A DNA stretch of 64,000 nucleotides from Amycolatopsis bartoniae. Its GTDB lineage: Bacteria; Actinomycetota; Actinomycetes; Mycobacteriales; Pseudonocardiaceae. Below the pieces are notes generated by a model. It ran no database searches. It was given only the letters and a program-made list of their open reading frames with translations, and was not told the origin of the DNA. Shown here piece after piece: positions 9,719 through 20,283 of the stretch (position 1 is its first letter; the number at the start of each line of letters is the position of its first letter). Both the position numbers and the translations under genes were made by a program. The DNA is taken from positions 558,001 through 622,000 of the forward strand of contig NZ_JACHWH010000002.1 of assembly GCF_014191255.1 (NCBI RefSeq). Direction: 5' to 3'.

Positions 9719-10810
9719 TCAGCGGTCGAACCGGCCCGGCGCATACGGTCCGAGGTCGAACGAAGGCTCCTCCCCCAGCGCCAACTCCGCGATCAGCATT
9801 CCCGCGAAAGGCGCGAGCGTCAGACCTCCCGCGCCGAAAGCCGTCGCCACCAACACCTCCGGCCGCCCGGGCAGCGGGCCGAGCAGCGGGAGATCGTCCT
9901 CGGACGCCGGACGGAAGCCGACGCGCGTTTCGAGCAGCGTCGCGTCCGCGAGGCCCGGCGCCACGCTCAGCGCGTTCTCCAGCACCTCACGCTGCCCCGC
10001 TGCCGTCACGCGGTAGTCGAACCCCGAACCCGTCTCCCGCGTCGCGCCCGCCACCACGCGAGAACCGGGAAACGCGAGCAGGTAGTGGCTCGACACCGGT
10101 AGCACCACCGGCCAAGAACCCGTCTCCACCCCCGGCAGCTCGAAGTGGCTGATCTGCCCACGCTGCGGCGCGACCCCCAACGACACCCCGAGCGGCGCCA
10201 CCAGCTCCCCGCTCCACGCCCCCGCCGCCACCACGACGCGATCCGCCTCCCACCGCGAACCGTCCACGCGCAACTCGCCGGCCGACGACAGCTCCGCCCG
10301 CCCCGGCACCTGCTCGGCGCCGTAACGACTTGCCGCCGTCAGCAACACCTCACGCAGACGCCGTCCGTCGACGCGAGCGCCACCCGCCACGTGCACCGCG
10401 CCCAGCTCCGGCGCCAGCGCGGGGAACAACTCGCGCGCCTGTGCCGGGTCCAGGCGACGCACGTCGCCCACCTCGGGAGTCGCGCGGGCGCTGACCCTCG
10501 CGAACGCCTCGTCCAGCTCTCGCTCGTCCGCCGAGACGACCATGCCGCCGACGACCTCGAACGACGAGTCCGTCACCCCGTCCTCGGCCAGCTCCTCGAC
10601 GAGCCTGCGGTAGTACGCGGCCGCGGCGCCCGCCGCGCTGTAGTGCTCCTCTCCCGCCCGCGAGGTCCACGGGCACACGATTCCGGCCCCGGCCGCCGTC
10701 GCCACACCCGTCCGCGCCGCGTCCACCACCACGACGTCCGCGCCCCGGCGCGCCAGCTGGTAGGCGGCGCTCGCGCCCGCGATTCCCGATCCGATGACAA
10801 CTGTCCGCAT
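9719..10810 (-). CDS. FAD-dependent oxidoreductase of the D-amino-acid/glycine oxidase family
   Basis: A 363-residue flavoprotein with an N-terminal FAD Rossmann motif (VVIGSGIAGASAAYQLARRG, glycines at residues 7, 9 and 12) and the DAO fold throughout. This includes VHVAGGARVDGRRL and a C-terminal FAD-contact segment VGFRPASEDDLPLLGPL...VATAFGAGGLTLAP. It would oxidise an amine or amino acid to the imine. The open frame extends to 11932, but the ATG at 10810 directly before the nucleotide-binding strand is the natural start, and the upstream part is antisense to the RIO kinase. Possible roles are D-amino acid oxidase or a thiO/sarcosine-like oxidase; the context does not decide. Confidence 0.88.
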   Translation of the reverse strand: MRTVVIGSGIAGASAAYQLARRGADVVVVDAARTGVATAAGAGIVCPWTSRAGEEHYSAAGAAAAYYRRLVEELAEDGVTDSSFEVVGGMVVSADERELDEAFARVSARATPEVGDVRRLDPAQARELFPALAPELGAVHVAGGARVDGRRLREVLLTAASRYGAEQVPGRAELSSAGELRVDGSRWEADRVVVAAGAWSGELVAPLGVSLGVAPQRGQISHFELPGVETGSWPVVLPVSSHYLLAFPGSRVVAGATRETGSGFDYRVTAAGQREVLENALSVAPGLADATLLETRVGFRPASEDDLPLLGPLPGRPEVLVATAFGAGGLTLAPFAGMLIAELALGEEPSFDLGPYAPGRFDR

Positions 10811-10975
10811 GTCCAGCAGTCTGCCGGTAAATCGGTTGCCGCCGCATCCGTCGTTCACGCAAGATCGGTGCTCCCCGGAAGGAAGGAGGCCCGCCGATGA
10901 CTGTCCGAACGCTTCGCCGTGCCCTTTTCCGTCCGCCCCTCGGCTGAGGGGCGCCTTCCGAGGAGACACCTTCCG

Positions 10976-11860
10976 ATGTCCAACCGCTCCCGGTTCGACG
11001 ACGACACCCCTTACACCCGTCGCGGCCGCCTTACCCAGAACGAACGCGCCCGCCTCGCCGCGCTCCGCGAGGACGTCTACGACGGGCTCGACACCGGCGA
11101 CCGCCACTCGACGTGGGACACCGGCGAACGCGGCCCGCAGCCCTACCCGGACTGGGTGGTGACCGACCTCGCCGCGGTCGACACCGAGCTCGGCGTCCTC
11201 AAGAGCGGCAAGGAGGCCGACGTCCACCTGCTGCGCCGCGGCCTGCCCGACGGCTCCCGCGAATGCCTGCTCGCCGCGAAGCGCTACCGCTCGAACGAGC
11301 ACCGGCAGTTCCACCGTGACGCGGGTTACCTCGAAGGGCGGCGGATGCGCCGCTCCCGCGAGACCCGCGCGATGGCGAACCGCACGTCGTTCGGCCGCAA
11401 CCTGATCGCCGAGCAGTGGGCGGTCGCGGAGTTCGGCTACCTCTGTCGCTTGTGGACAGTGGGACTGCCCGTGCCGTACCCGGTGCAGCGGAACGGGACC
11501 GAGCTGCTCCTGGAGTTCCTCTGCGACGAGGACGGCAACGCCGCGCCACGGCTGGAACAGCTGCGCCCCGGCCCCGACGAGCTGGCCTTCCTGTGGTTCC
11601 AGGCCCGCAAGGCGCTCGAACAGCTCGCCGCCGAAGGGCTCGCGCACGGCGACCTGTCGCCCTACAACGTCCTGGTGCACGAAGGCAGGCTCGTGCTCAT
11701 CGACCTGCCGCAGATGGTCGACGTGTTCGCCAACCCCGCCGGGCCCGAGTACCTCGCCCGCGACGTGGCCAACCTGGCCCGCTGGTTCACCGCGCGGGGG
11801 CTGGACATCGACGTGCCCGCTGTCACGCGTCACCTGCACGAGGAGGCCGGGCTCCGGTGA
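10976..11860 (+). CDS. RIO-type serine/threonine protein kinase
   Basis: A 294-residue RIO1-family kinase. It shows LKSGKEADVHLLRR (P-loop equivalent), LLAAKRYRSNEHRQF with the nucleotide lysine, the catalytic loop AHGDLSPYNVLVHEGRLVLIDLPQMVDVF, and a helical C-lobe. RIO1 kinases in eukaryotes and archaea act in small-subunit ribosome maturation; bacterial members are less understood. The ATG at 10976 is chosen because GAGGAG lies about ten bases upstream; the frame opens at 10919. It lies just before the DEAD-box helicase gene in the same direction, separated by a 221-base leader, which fits an RNA-related role. Confidence 0.9.
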   Translation: MSNRSRFDDDTPYTRRGRLTQNERARLAALREDVYDGLDTGDRHSTWDTGERGPQPYPDWVVTDLAAVDTELGVLKSGKEADVHLLRRGLPDGSRECLLAAKRYRSNEHRQFHRDAGYLEGRRMRRSRETRAMANRTSFGRNLIAEQWAVAEFGYLCRLWTVGLPVPYPVQRNGTELLLEFLCDEDGNAAPRLEQLRPGPDELAFLWFQARKALEQLAAEGLAHGDLSPYNVLVHEGRLVLIDLPQMVDVFANPAGPEYLARDVANLARWFTARGLDIDVPAVTRHLHEEAGLR

Positions 11861-12081
11861 GCGCGACTCTTCAGGTAGACTGATCACAGACCGCAACCGG
11901 CGGCGTGGACAAGTGTTGTTCTTCGCGGCCAAGCCAGCATATGCGGCTCGCGGTTATCCACCCACCAACGGCGCACGGAATGCGCCGGGTCCGTCCCTGT
12001 GAACGCCCAGGACAACACTGCGCCCTGCCGAAAGCGGGCAGTTGGGCCTCCTTGCGACGTGCCACGTCCGAGAGGCAGTTA
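11861..12081 (+). promoter_or_regulatory. Structured 5' leader of the DEAD-box helicase gene
   Basis: The 221-base stretch has TAGACT (11876-11881), a possible -10 element. A perfect 6-bp hairpin follows, GGCGCA-cggaa-TGCGCC (11970-11986). Next comes a GTCC/GGAC pairing (11989-11992 with 12010-12013), and then CTGCC/GGCAG (12025-12029 with 12037-12041). No coding potential is evident. Helicase genes are often controlled by such leaders; a regulatory role is an inference. Confidence 0.5.
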
Positions 12082-13440
<1,359 letters not shown>

Positions 13441-13453
13441 TTCCCGCAGCTCA

Positions 13454-13485
13454 GGAGGCCACCGTCCGTCAGGGCGGTGGCCTCC
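13454..13485 (+). terminator. Intrinsic-type terminator after the helicase gene
   Basis: An 11-bp perfect stem (GGAGGCCACCG at 13454-13464 with 13475-13485) and a 10-base loop begin 13 bases after the helicase stop. GTCGTTTCC follows. The T run is weak, as usual in actinomycetes. Confidence 0.8.
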
Positions 13486-13520
13486 GTCGTTTCCGGGGCC
13501 GGGCCTGAGAGACTGCGGGG

Positions 13521-14708
13521 GTGGATGCAGCGCAGAACTCCGCGGCGGTGCCGCCCGAGCAGGTTTTCGACTGGCTCGACGCGGAGGCGAACCGCCGCGC
13601 CGGTGCCGGTCTGACGCGCAGGCTCCGCCCCCGGCCCGCTGCTGGTGCCGAACTGGACCTCGCGGGTAACGACTACCTCGGGCTGGCCAGGGACAAGCGG
13701 GTCGCCGGTGCGTCCGCCGCGGCCGCGCTGCGCTGGGGCGCCGGGTCGACGGGTTCGCGGCTGGTCACCGGTTCCACCGAGCTGCACGCGGAGCTGGAGC
13801 ACGAGCTGGCCCGCTTCTGCGGGTTCCAGGCCGCTCTGGTGTTCTCCTCGGGCTTCACCGCGAACCTCGGTGCGGTCACCACGCTGTCCGGGGCCGACTC
13901 CGCCATCGTGACCGACAAGTACATCCACGCGTCGCTCATCGAAGGTTGCCGCCTGTCGCGCGCGGGCATCGCCGCCGTGGCCCACAGCGACGTCGCGGCC
14001 GTCAAGCACGCCCTCTCGACGCGGCGCACGCAGCGGGCGCTGGTGGTCACGGACTCGGTGTTCTCCGTGGACGGCGACCTCGCGCCGCTGCCCGAGCTGG
14101 CCGACGTGTGCCGCGCCCACGGTGCCGCGCTGCTCGTCGACGACGCCCACGGGCTGGGCGTGCTCGGCGACGGCGGCCGCGGGGCGGTCCACGCCGCCGG
14201 GCTCGCGGGCAGCCCGGACGTGGTCGCGACGGTGACGCTGTCGAAGTCCCTGGGCGCCCAGGGTGGCGCCGTACTGGGGCCGCGGCGAGTCATCCGGCAC
14301 CTGGTCGAGACGGCCCGCAGCTTCATCTTCGACACCGGGCTCGCGCCCGCGAGTGCCGCGGCCGCGCTCGCCGCCCTCGGCGTGCTGAAGTCCGAACCGG
14401 AACTGCCGGGCAAGGTGCTGGCCAACGCGGCCCGGCTCGCCGAGCAGCTGACGGACGCCGGGTTCCGCGTCAGCAGGCCCGACGCGGCCGTGATCTCCGT
14501 GCACGCCCCGTCCGCCGAGGACGCCGTCAACTGGGCCGCGCGGTGCGCCGAGCAGGGCGTGCGGGTCGGCTGCTTCCGGCCGCCGTCGGTGCCCGACGGC
14601 ATCTCCCGGCTGCGCCTGACCGCGCGCGCCGACCTCAGCGAGTCCGACGTGGACAGCGCCGTGAAGGTGGTCAGTGCGTGCGCGCCACCACGCGCCGCCA
14701 CATCGTGA
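13521..14708 (+). CDS. bioF: 8-amino-7-oxononanoate synthase-like PLP enzyme
   Basis: A 395-residue alpha-oxoamine synthase. It has LAGNDYLGLA near residue 52, GSTGSRLVTGSTELHAELE, the PLP-stacking region DDAHGLGVLGDGGRG and the Schiff-base lysine in VTLSKSLGAQGG near residue 240. BioF condenses pimeloyl-ACP (or CoA) with L-alanine in biotin synthesis. No other bio gene is in the window, so another alpha-oxoamine synthase substrate cannot be excluded. The GTG start lies 36 bases after the helicase terminator. The 3' end overlaps the convergent GNAT gene by 38 bases. Confidence 0.85.
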   Translation: MDAAQNSAAVPPEQVFDWLDAEANRRAGAGLTRRLRPRPAAGAELDLAGNDYLGLARDKRVAGASAAAALRWGAGSTGSRLVTGSTELHAELEHELARFCGFQAALVFSSGFTANLGAVTTLSGADSAIVTDKYIHASLIEGCRLSRAGIAAVAHSDVAAVKHALSTRRTQRALVVTDSVFSVDGDLAPLPELADVCRAHGAALLVDDAHGLGVLGDGGRGAVHAAGLAGSPDVVATVTLSKSLGAQGGAVLGPRRVIRHLVETARSFIFDTGLAPASAAAALAALGVLKSEPELPGKVLANAARLAEQLTDAGFRVSRPDAAVISVHAPSAEDAVNWAARCAEQGVRVGCFRPPSVPDGISRLRLTARADLSESDVDSAVKVVSACAPPRAATS

Positions 14709-15105
14709 TGTGCGGGATGCCGTCCTCTTCGAACTCCTCGCCCTCGGGCACGTAGCCGAACTTGGCGTAGAAGCCTTTCGCGTAGGTCTGCGCGTCCAGG
14801 ACACTGTCGATGTCGCCGACGACCTCGAGGGCCTCGGTCATCAGGCGGGCGGCAAGCCCCTGCCCACGGGCGTGGCGGGCAGTGACGACCCGGCCGATGC
14901 GGAAGTGGCCGGGCTCGGTCAGCACCCGCAGGTAGGACGAGATGCCCTGCTCACCGGGAACCCACAGGTGCCGCGTGTCGGGCAGCAGGTCGCGGCCGTC
15001 CGGATCGAGGTAGGGGCAGTCCTGCTCCACGACGAACACGTCCGCGCGCAGGGTGAGGATCTGGTACAGCTGGCTCGGAGTCAGCTCGGTTCCGGCGACG
15101 TTCAC
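14671..15105 (-). CDS. ElaA-type GNAT N-acetyltransferase
   Basis: A 144-residue single-domain GNAT of the ElaA subfamily. It has TPSQLYQILTLRADVFVVEQDCPYLDPDGRD at the N-terminus, GRVVTARHARGQGLAARLM as the acetyl-CoA loop, and AKGFYAKFGYVPEGEEFEEDGIPHITM at the end. The EDGIPH tail is a hallmark of ElaA. The substrate is unknown. The GTG start at 15105 lies nine bases from the stop of the leftward trypsin gene upstream, so the two may be co-transcribed. Its last 38 bases overlap the bioF end on the other strand. Confidence 0.92.
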   Translation of the reverse strand: MNVAGTELTPSQLYQILTLRADVFVVEQDCPYLDPDGRDLLPDTRHLWVPGEQGISSYLRVLTEPGHFRIGRVVTARHARGQGLAARLMTEALEVVGDIDSVLDAQTYAKGFYAKFGYVPEGEEFEEDGIPHITMWRRVVARTH

Positions 15106-15114
15106 CGGTCTTTG

Positions 15115-15939
15115 CTACCAGAGCAGCGATCGTGACTGGGACTGCGCCCTGATCTCGTCGGCGTACGTCGACACCCGCGTGTACACGCCGGGCTTACCGG
15201 GCTTCGCGCAGCCGTCGCCCCAGGACACGATGCCGATCAGCGTGTCGCCCACCACCAGCGGACCGCCGGAGTCGCCCTGGCACGCGTCGACGCCGCCGTC
15301 CGGGTAACCCGCGCACACCATGCTGGTGGCGTTGTAGTTGCTGTAGCTGGACGTGCAGCTGGAGTCGCTGACCACGGGCACGACGGCACTGCGCAGCGAG
15401 GTGGCGCGCGCGCCGCCGTCGGCGGTGCGGCCCCAGCCGAGCACGGTGGCGTTGGTGCCCTCGGCGTACAGCGAGCCGTCGGACTTGCCCGGCAGCGAGA
15501 CCGGCCGGTACGACACCTGGCGGTCGAGGGTCAGCACCGCGACGTCGCTGCCCTTGCCCGGGTCGGAGAAGCCGGGCTCCGTCCAGATCTTCTTGACGTT
15601 CACGACCACGCCGTCGGTACCCGACTTCTGCTGCCGCCCCGCGACCACGCGCATGTCGGACTGGGCCACGGCGGCCGCGCAGTGCGCGGCGGTGGCGACG
15701 GCGGTGGAGCTGACCAGCACCCCGCCGCAGAACTGGTTGCCGCTGGAGTCGGTGAGGTACACGGCGTACGGGTAGTCCTGGATCGACGCCTCGCCACCGC
15801 CCACGATCCGCGGCTCGACCTGCGGCGCCGCGTCCCCTCCCGTGGCCGCGATGGCCGCCACCGGCAGGGAGGCGGCGAGCGCGGCCGCTGCCGCAAGCAG
15901 GAAGCGGACCTTCCGGTTGCGCCGGGCGTGTTTCGCCAT
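15115..15939 (-). CDS. Secreted trypsin-like serine protease (S1)
   Basis: A 274-residue preproenzyme. The signal peptide has an Arg/Lys-rich start (MAKHARRNRKVR) and the hydrophobic FLLAAAAALAASLPVAAIAA. A short propeptide ends PQVEPR before the mature IVGGGEASIQ. The catalytic triad is visible: His in VATAAHCAAA, Asp in SDVAVLTLDR, Ser in CQGDSGGPLVVG. The specificity pocket aspartate lies in GVDACQGDSGG, as in trypsin, giving Arg/Lys preference. Six cysteines would form three disulfides. It is about the size of Streptomyces griseus trypsin. Activation by a trypsin-like cut at EPR-IVGG is expected. Confidence 0.95.
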   Translation of the reverse strand: MAKHARRNRKVRFLLAAAAALAASLPVAAIAATGGDAAPQVEPRIVGGGEASIQDYPYAVYLTDSSGNQFCGGVLVSSTAVATAAHCAAAVAQSDMRVVAGRQQKSGTDGVVVNVKKIWTEPGFSDPGKGSDVAVLTLDRQVSYRPVSLPGKSDGSLYAEGTNATVLGWGRTADGGARATSLRSAVVPVVSDSSCTSSYSNYNATSMVCAGYPDGGVDACQGDSGGPLVVGDTLIGIVSWGDGCAKPGKPGVYTRVSTYADEIRAQSQSRSLLW

Positions 15940-16143
15940 GGGTGTTCCCCCTCTACCGGTTGAAGCTCACGATGTGGCACTCGGCGTTCGCGGGACTCCA
16001 GCGCGTAAGAGTGCAGACGTCACCCTAGTCGAGAGCGACCCCGAAGGGAGTCGCTGAACCGGGTGGTCTTGACTGCGGGAACAAACACCGGACACGAACG
16101 GGTTCCCTACGTGGAGAATCAGCTCATGGCGAAGGAAGGCACA

Positions 16144-17535
16144 GTGCCGCACTACGACCTGGTGATCGTCGGAACCGGTTCCGGGAACTCGATCCTGGAC
16201 CCGCGCTTCGCCGGCTGGAAGACGGCGATCGTCGAGAAGAGCGTGTTCGGCGGCACCTGCCTCAACGTTGGGTGCATCCCGACCAAGATGTTCGTGCACA
16301 CCGCCGACGTCGCCGCCACGCCGTCGGTCAGCGCCAGGTTCGGGGTGGACGAGGAGCTGGTGCACGTGCGGTGGCGCGACGTGCGCGACCGCATCTTCGG
16401 CCGGATCGACCCGATCGCCGCGGGCGGCCGCGAGTACCGCCTGAACCACCAGGACAACGCCAACCTCACCGTTTACGAGGGCGAGGGGCGCTTCACCGGG
16501 CACAAGGAGCTGACCGTCTCACTGCCCGACCGCACGGAGACGATCACCGCCGACCGGTTCGTGCTCGCGGCGGGTGGCAGGCCCGTCGTCCCGGACCTGG
16601 AGGGGCTCGACCAGGTCGAGTTCCACACGTCCGACTCGATCATGCGGCTCGACGAGCTGCCCGCGCGGCTGGTCATCATGGGCAGCGGGTTCGTCGCCGC
16701 CGAGTTCGCGCACGTGTTCGCGTCCCTCGGCGTGCGGGTCACGGTGCTCGCGCGCTCCGGCGCGCTGCTGCGCAACGAGGACGAGGACGTCAGCGCCCGG
16801 TTCACGGAACTGGCGGGCCAACGGTTCGACGTCCGGCTGAACCGGAAGGCGCTGCGGGCGCGCAAGACCGAGACCGGCATCGCGCTGGACCTCGACGACG
16901 GCGAGACCGTCGAAGGCGACCAGCTGCTCATCGCGATCGGCCGCCGCCCGAACTCGGACCTGCTCGACGTCGCGGCCACCGGTGTGGACACTGTGGACAG
17001 TGGGCACGTGAAGGTGGACTCCTACCAGCAGACTTCCGTCGAGGGCATCTACGCGCTCGGCGACCTGTCCTCGCGGTACGAGCTCAAACACGTCGCCAAC
17101 CACGAGGCCCGCGTGGTGCAGCACAACCTGCTGCACCCGGACGAGCGCGTCCGGTCCGACCACCGGTTCGTGCCGCACGCGGTGTTCAGCTCCCCGCAGA
17201 TCGCGTCCGTCGGCCTCACCGAACAGCAGGCGCGGCAACGGGGTCTGAAGTACACGACGTCCAAACAGGACTACGCGGGCATCGCGTACGGCTGGGCGAT
17301 GGAGGACACCAGTGGCTTCGCGAAGCTGCTGGCCGACCCGGACACCGGACAGCTGCTGGGCGCGCACATCATCGGTCCGGAAGCCGCGACGGTGATCCAG
17401 CCACTGGTGCAGGCCATGAGCTTCGGCGTCGACGCGCACACGATGGCCCGCGGCCAGTACTGGATCCACCCCGCCATACCGGAGCTGGTCGAGAACGCGC
17501 TGCTGAACCTAGACGTACCTCGGCCGGCCCGCTAG
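16144..17535 (+). CDS. mtr: Mycothione reductase
   Basis: A 463-residue pyridine nucleotide-disulfide oxidoreductase. The FAD motif VIVGTGSGNSILDPRFAGW and redox pair GGTCLNVGCIPTKMF are the mycothione reductase signatures. An NADPH motif (IMGSGFVAAEFAHVFASLG), a second FAD contact (IYALGDLSSRYELKHVANHEAR) and the C-terminal catalytic HPAIPELVENALL follow. It reduces mycothiol disulfide with NADPH in the cytosol, which places the organism among mycothiol-producing actinobacteria. GTG 16144 follows AAGGAAGG and matches the family N-terminus; ATG 16126 is an alternative. The 3' end overlaps the convergent MFS gene by 27 bases. Confidence 0.95.
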   Translation: MPHYDLVIVGTGSGNSILDPRFAGWKTAIVEKSVFGGTCLNVGCIPTKMFVHTADVAATPSVSARFGVDEELVHVRWRDVRDRIFGRIDPIAAGGREYRLNHQDNANLTVYEGEGRFTGHKELTVSLPDRTETITADRFVLAAGGRPVVPDLEGLDQVEFHTSDSIMRLDELPARLVIMGSGFVAAEFAHVFASLGVRVTVLARSGALLRNEDEDVSARFTELAGQRFDVRLNRKALRARKTETGIALDLDDGETVEGDQLLIAIGRRPNSDLLDVAATGVDTVDSGHVKVDSYQQTSVEGIYALGDLSSRYELKHVANHEARVVQHNLLHPDERVRSDHRFVPHAVFSSPQIASVGLTEQQARQRGLKYTTSKQDYAGIAYGWAMEDTSGFAKLLADPDTGQLLGAHIIGPEAATVIQPLVQAMSFGVDAHTMARGQYWIHPAIPELVENALLNLDVPRPAR

Positions 17536-18702
17536 GAACCCGAACACCATCTGCACGAGCACCGTCACCAGCAGCAGCGCGAACGGCACCGTCCAGGCGC
17601 CGGTCAGGTCGTGCAGCACGCCGAACAGGAACGGGCCGACGGCGGCCATCAGGTACCCGAAGCCCTGCGCCATGCCCGACAGCCGCGCGGTGTCGCCGCC
17701 GGTCCGGGCGCGCAGGGTGATCGTGGTGAGCGCGAGCGAGAACACGCTCATACCGAGCCCGATCAGGACCGCCCACACCACCGGCGCCGCCGCGGGCGCG
17801 ACCATCACGCCGAGCACCCCGGCGAAACCGCACGCCGCCAGCCCGACGATCCACCAGCTCTGGCTGCCCCCGCGGGCGGCCAGCGGCGGCACGAGAAGGC
17901 TCACCGGCAGCCCGAGGATCGAGATCAGGCCGAGCAGCAGGCCCGCGTCGCCGCGGCTGACACCCGCGTCGATGAACACCTCGGGCAGCCAGCCCATCAC
18001 GATGTAGGCCAGGCACGCCTGCAGCCCGAAGAACGCGGTCACGATCCAGGCGAGCGGGCTGCGCAGCAGCGACCGGCCGGTGCTGCGCGGGGAAGCCGCT
18101 CCCGAAGACTCGCCCGGCCGGCTGCGAGCGACCAGCAACCACACCACCAGCGCGAGCCCGGACAGCACGGCCCAGCTGCCCAGCCCCGGCCGCCAGCCGC
18201 CGAAAGCGCTGTCCAGCTGTGGGGTCGCGGCCGAGCCCAGCGCGCCGCCTGCCTGCAGGGCGCCGGTGTAGAGACCGGTGACGAGCCCGATGCGGGTGGC
18301 GAAGGACTCCTTCACCACCACGGGGATGAGCACGTTGGCCAGTGCGATGCCCGCGGTCGCGACGAGGGTGCCGCCGAGCACGACGAGCTGTCCGTCCAGT
18401 ACCCGCAGCACCAGTCCGGCGGTGAGCAGGGTGAGCGCGGCGCCCACGGCACCGGCGATGCCGATCCGCTTGGCCACCCAGGGCGCGGTCGAACCGGCGA
18501 GGGCGAAGCACAGTCCGGGCATGGTGGTCAGCGCACCGGCCCACGTCGAGGTCGCGCCGAGTGACTCGCGCATCTCGTCGAGCACCGAACCCGCCGACGT
18601 GACCGCGGGGCGCAGGTTCAGCGCGGCGAGCACGACGGCGACGCCCAGCAGGCCGCTCCCGACGAGGACTCGCGACGTTTGTTTCACCGGTGTTTGCACC
18701 AC
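17509..18702 (-). CDS. CynX/NimT-type MFS transporter
   Basis: A 397-residue membrane protein with twelve predicted helices. It begins SGLLGVAVVLAALNLRPAVTSAGSVLDEM, the typical CynX/NimT N-terminus with the conserved NLRPAVT. These carry cyanate, 2-nitroimidazole or other small anions, or export drugs. The start is a GTG pair at 18699/18702; the open frame continues to 18966 but there overlaps the divergent GntR gene and loses membrane character. A FadR-type regulator starts 49 bases away in the opposite direction and probably controls it. Direction of transport and substrate are unknown. Confidence 0.88.
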   Translation of the reverse strand: MVQTPVKQTSRVLVGSGLLGVAVVLAALNLRPAVTSAGSVLDEMRESLGATSTWAGALTTMPGLCFALAGSTAPWVAKRIGIAGAVGAALTLLTAGLVLRVLDGQLVVLGGTLVATAGIALANVLIPVVVKESFATRIGLVTGLYTGALQAGGALGSAATPQLDSAFGGWRPGLGSWAVLSGLALVVWLLVARSRPGESSGAASPRSTGRSLLRSPLAWIVTAFFGLQACLAYIVMGWLPEVFIDAGVSRGDAGLLLGLISILGLPVSLLVPPLAARGGSQSWWIVGLAACGFAGVLGVMVAPAAAPVVWAVLIGLGMSVFSLALTTITLRARTGGDTARLSGMAQGFGYLMAAVGPFLFGVLHDLTGAWTVPFALLLVTVLVQMVFGFLAGRPRYV

Positions 18703-18751
18703 GCCCGCTACTATGACAGACGTCGGATGATTGGGTGAAGGGACATTTCTC

Positions 18752-19447
18752 GTGCCGTTAGCCACAACACGTCGCACCGGTCTCGTCGACCAGGTCATCG
18801 GCCAGCTGCGCGAAGCGATCAGCCAGGGCGAGTGGGCCATCGGCGAGCGCATCCCCCCGGAAAGCACGCTCGCGGAGACGCTCGGCGTGGGCCGCAACAC
18901 CGTTCGTGAAGCGGTACGAGCGCTCGCCCACAGCGGGCTGCTGGAAGTGCGCCAGGGCGACGGCACCTACGTGCGTGCCACCAGCGAGGTGTCCGGCGCC
19001 ATCCGGCGGCTGTGCGGTTCGGAGCTGCGGGAGGTGCTGCAGGTGCGGCGCAGCCTGGAGGTCGAGGGCGCCCGGCTGGCGGCGACCGAGCGCACCGAGG
19101 AGGACCTCGCCCGGCTGCGCGAGCTGCTCGCCGCGCGCGACCGCGCGCAGGACGAGAGCTCGCTCGAGGACTTCGTGCGCGCGGACGCGGAGTTCCACGC
19201 GATGGTCGTCCGATGTGGACGGAACCGGTTGCTGACCGAGCTGTACCAGGGACTGACCGAGGTGGTCACGGCGAGCGTGGCCGCGACGTCGCACGACCGC
19301 CTCACCGAACGCGTCCCGATCGGGCACAGCGGGCTGGTGGACGCGATCGCCGACCGCGACCCCGCGCGCGCGGCGGCCGAGGCCGGCGGCTTCCTGGACC
19401 AGCTGCTGCTCAGGGAAGAGTCAGGATCTCCGCACCCGACGACGTGA
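18752..19447 (+). CDS. GntR-family (FadR-type) transcriptional regulator
   Basis: A 231-residue regulator. The N-terminal winged helix shows [64 protein letters not shown]. The C-terminal all-helical FCD domain includes [18 protein letters not shown] and [24 protein letters not shown], with metal-binding-type aspartate and histidines. AAGGGA lies eight bases before GTG 18752. It is divergent from the MFS gene; the spacer contains the palindrome GACGTC (18719-18724) within a possible operator. It likely represses the transporter in response to a small carboxylate. Its 3' end overlaps map by 38 bases. Confidence 0.93.
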   Translation: MPLATTRRTGLVDQVIGQLREAISQGEWAIGERIPPESTLAETLGVGRNTVREAVRALAHSGLLEVRQGDGTYVRATSEVSGAIRRLCGSELREVLQVRRSLEVEGARLAATERTEEDLARLRELLAARDRAQDESSLEDFVRADAEFHAMVVRCGRNRLLTELYQGLTEVVTASVAATSHDRLTERVPIGHSGLVDAIADRDPARAAAEAGGFLDQLLLREESGSPHPTT

Positions 19448-20267
19448 CGAGGATGGTGTGCTCGAACTGGGCGGTCCAGCTCTTGTCCTTCGTCGTGACC
19501 GTCCAGTCGTCGTCCCAGATGTCGTAGTCGATCGAGCCGAGGGTGATCATCGGCTCGATCGTGAACGTCATGTTCTCCACGATCTCCGTGGTGACCGACG
19601 GGTCCTCGTAGTGCAGGACGGTCGGGAAGGTGTGGAAGCCCGGTCCGACGCCGTGGCCGGTGAAGTCGCGGACCACGCCGTAGCCGAACCGCTTGGCGTA
19701 GGACTCGATCACGCGCCCGATCACGTTGAGCTGGCGACCGGGCCGCACGGCCTTGATCGCGCGCATCGTCGCCTCGTGCGTGCGCTCGACGAGCAGCCGC
19801 ACCTCCTCGGCGACGTCCCCGGCGAGGAAGGTCGCGTTGGTGTCGCCATGCACGCCGCCGATGTACGCGGTGACGTCGATGTTGCAGATGTCGCCGTCCT
19901 CGATCACCGTCGAGTCGGGGATACCGTGGCAGATCACCTCGTTCAGCGAGGTGCAGCACGACTTCGGGTAGTTCCGGTAACCCAGCGTCGACGGGTACGC
20001 CTTGTGGTCGAGCAGGAACTCGTGCACCACCTTGTCGACGTCGTCGGTGGTGTTGCCGGGCTTGACGGCCTTGCCGCCCTCCTCCAGTGCCTGCGCGGCG
20101 ATACGGGACGCGATCCGCATGGCCTCGACCTGCTCCGGGGTGCGCACGCCGTTGCCGGTGTCCCGCTTCGGCGCCGGCTTGTCCACGTACTCGGGGCGCG
20201 GAATGCTGGCGGGAACGGGACGGCGCGGGGTCTGCACGCCGGGCTTCAGTGGAGCACGCGAGAACAT
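19410..20267 (-). CDS. map: Type I methionine aminopeptidase
   Basis: A 285-residue enzyme that removes initiator methionine from nascent proteins. The metal ligands are visible in [19 protein letters not shown] (two Asp), [12 protein letters not shown] (His), MTFTIEPM (Glu) and [17 protein letters not shown] (Glu). A proline-rich N-terminal extension of about 40 residues ([18 protein letters not shown]) matches the actinobacterial MetAP1c class (Rv2861c), whose linker contacts the ribosome or active site. The ATG at 20267 matches this class. The upstream DUF4081-GNAT gene is 16 bases away in the same direction, as in mycobacteria. The end overlaps the convergent GntR gene. Confidence 0.96.
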   Translation of the reverse strand: MFSRAPLKPGVQTPRRPVPASIPRPEYVDKPAPKRDTGNGVRTPEQVEAMRIASRIAAQALEEGGKAVKPGNTTDDVDKVVHEFLLDHKAYPSTLGYRNYPKSCCTSLNEVICHGIPDSTVIEDGDICNIDVTAYIGGVHGDTNATFLAGDVAEEVRLLVERTHEATMRAIKAVRPGRQLNVIGRVIESYAKRFGYGVVRDFTGHGVGPGFHTFPTVLHYEDPSVTTEIVENMTFTIEPMITLGSIDYDIWDDDWTVTTKDKSWTAQFEHTILVTSSGAEILTLP

Positions 20268-20283
20268 GGCTCCAGCCTACGAC

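Noticed and set aside
9719..11932. A 737-codon leftward frame that fuses upstream sequence to the flavoprotein
   Set aside because: Only the part from 10810 on resembles the oxidase; the upstream part is antisense to the RIO kinase gene, which has clear motifs and a ribosome site.
11954..11962. TTATCCACC as a further DnaA box
   Set aside because: It differs at the last position and stands alone in the helicase leader, so it is not counted.
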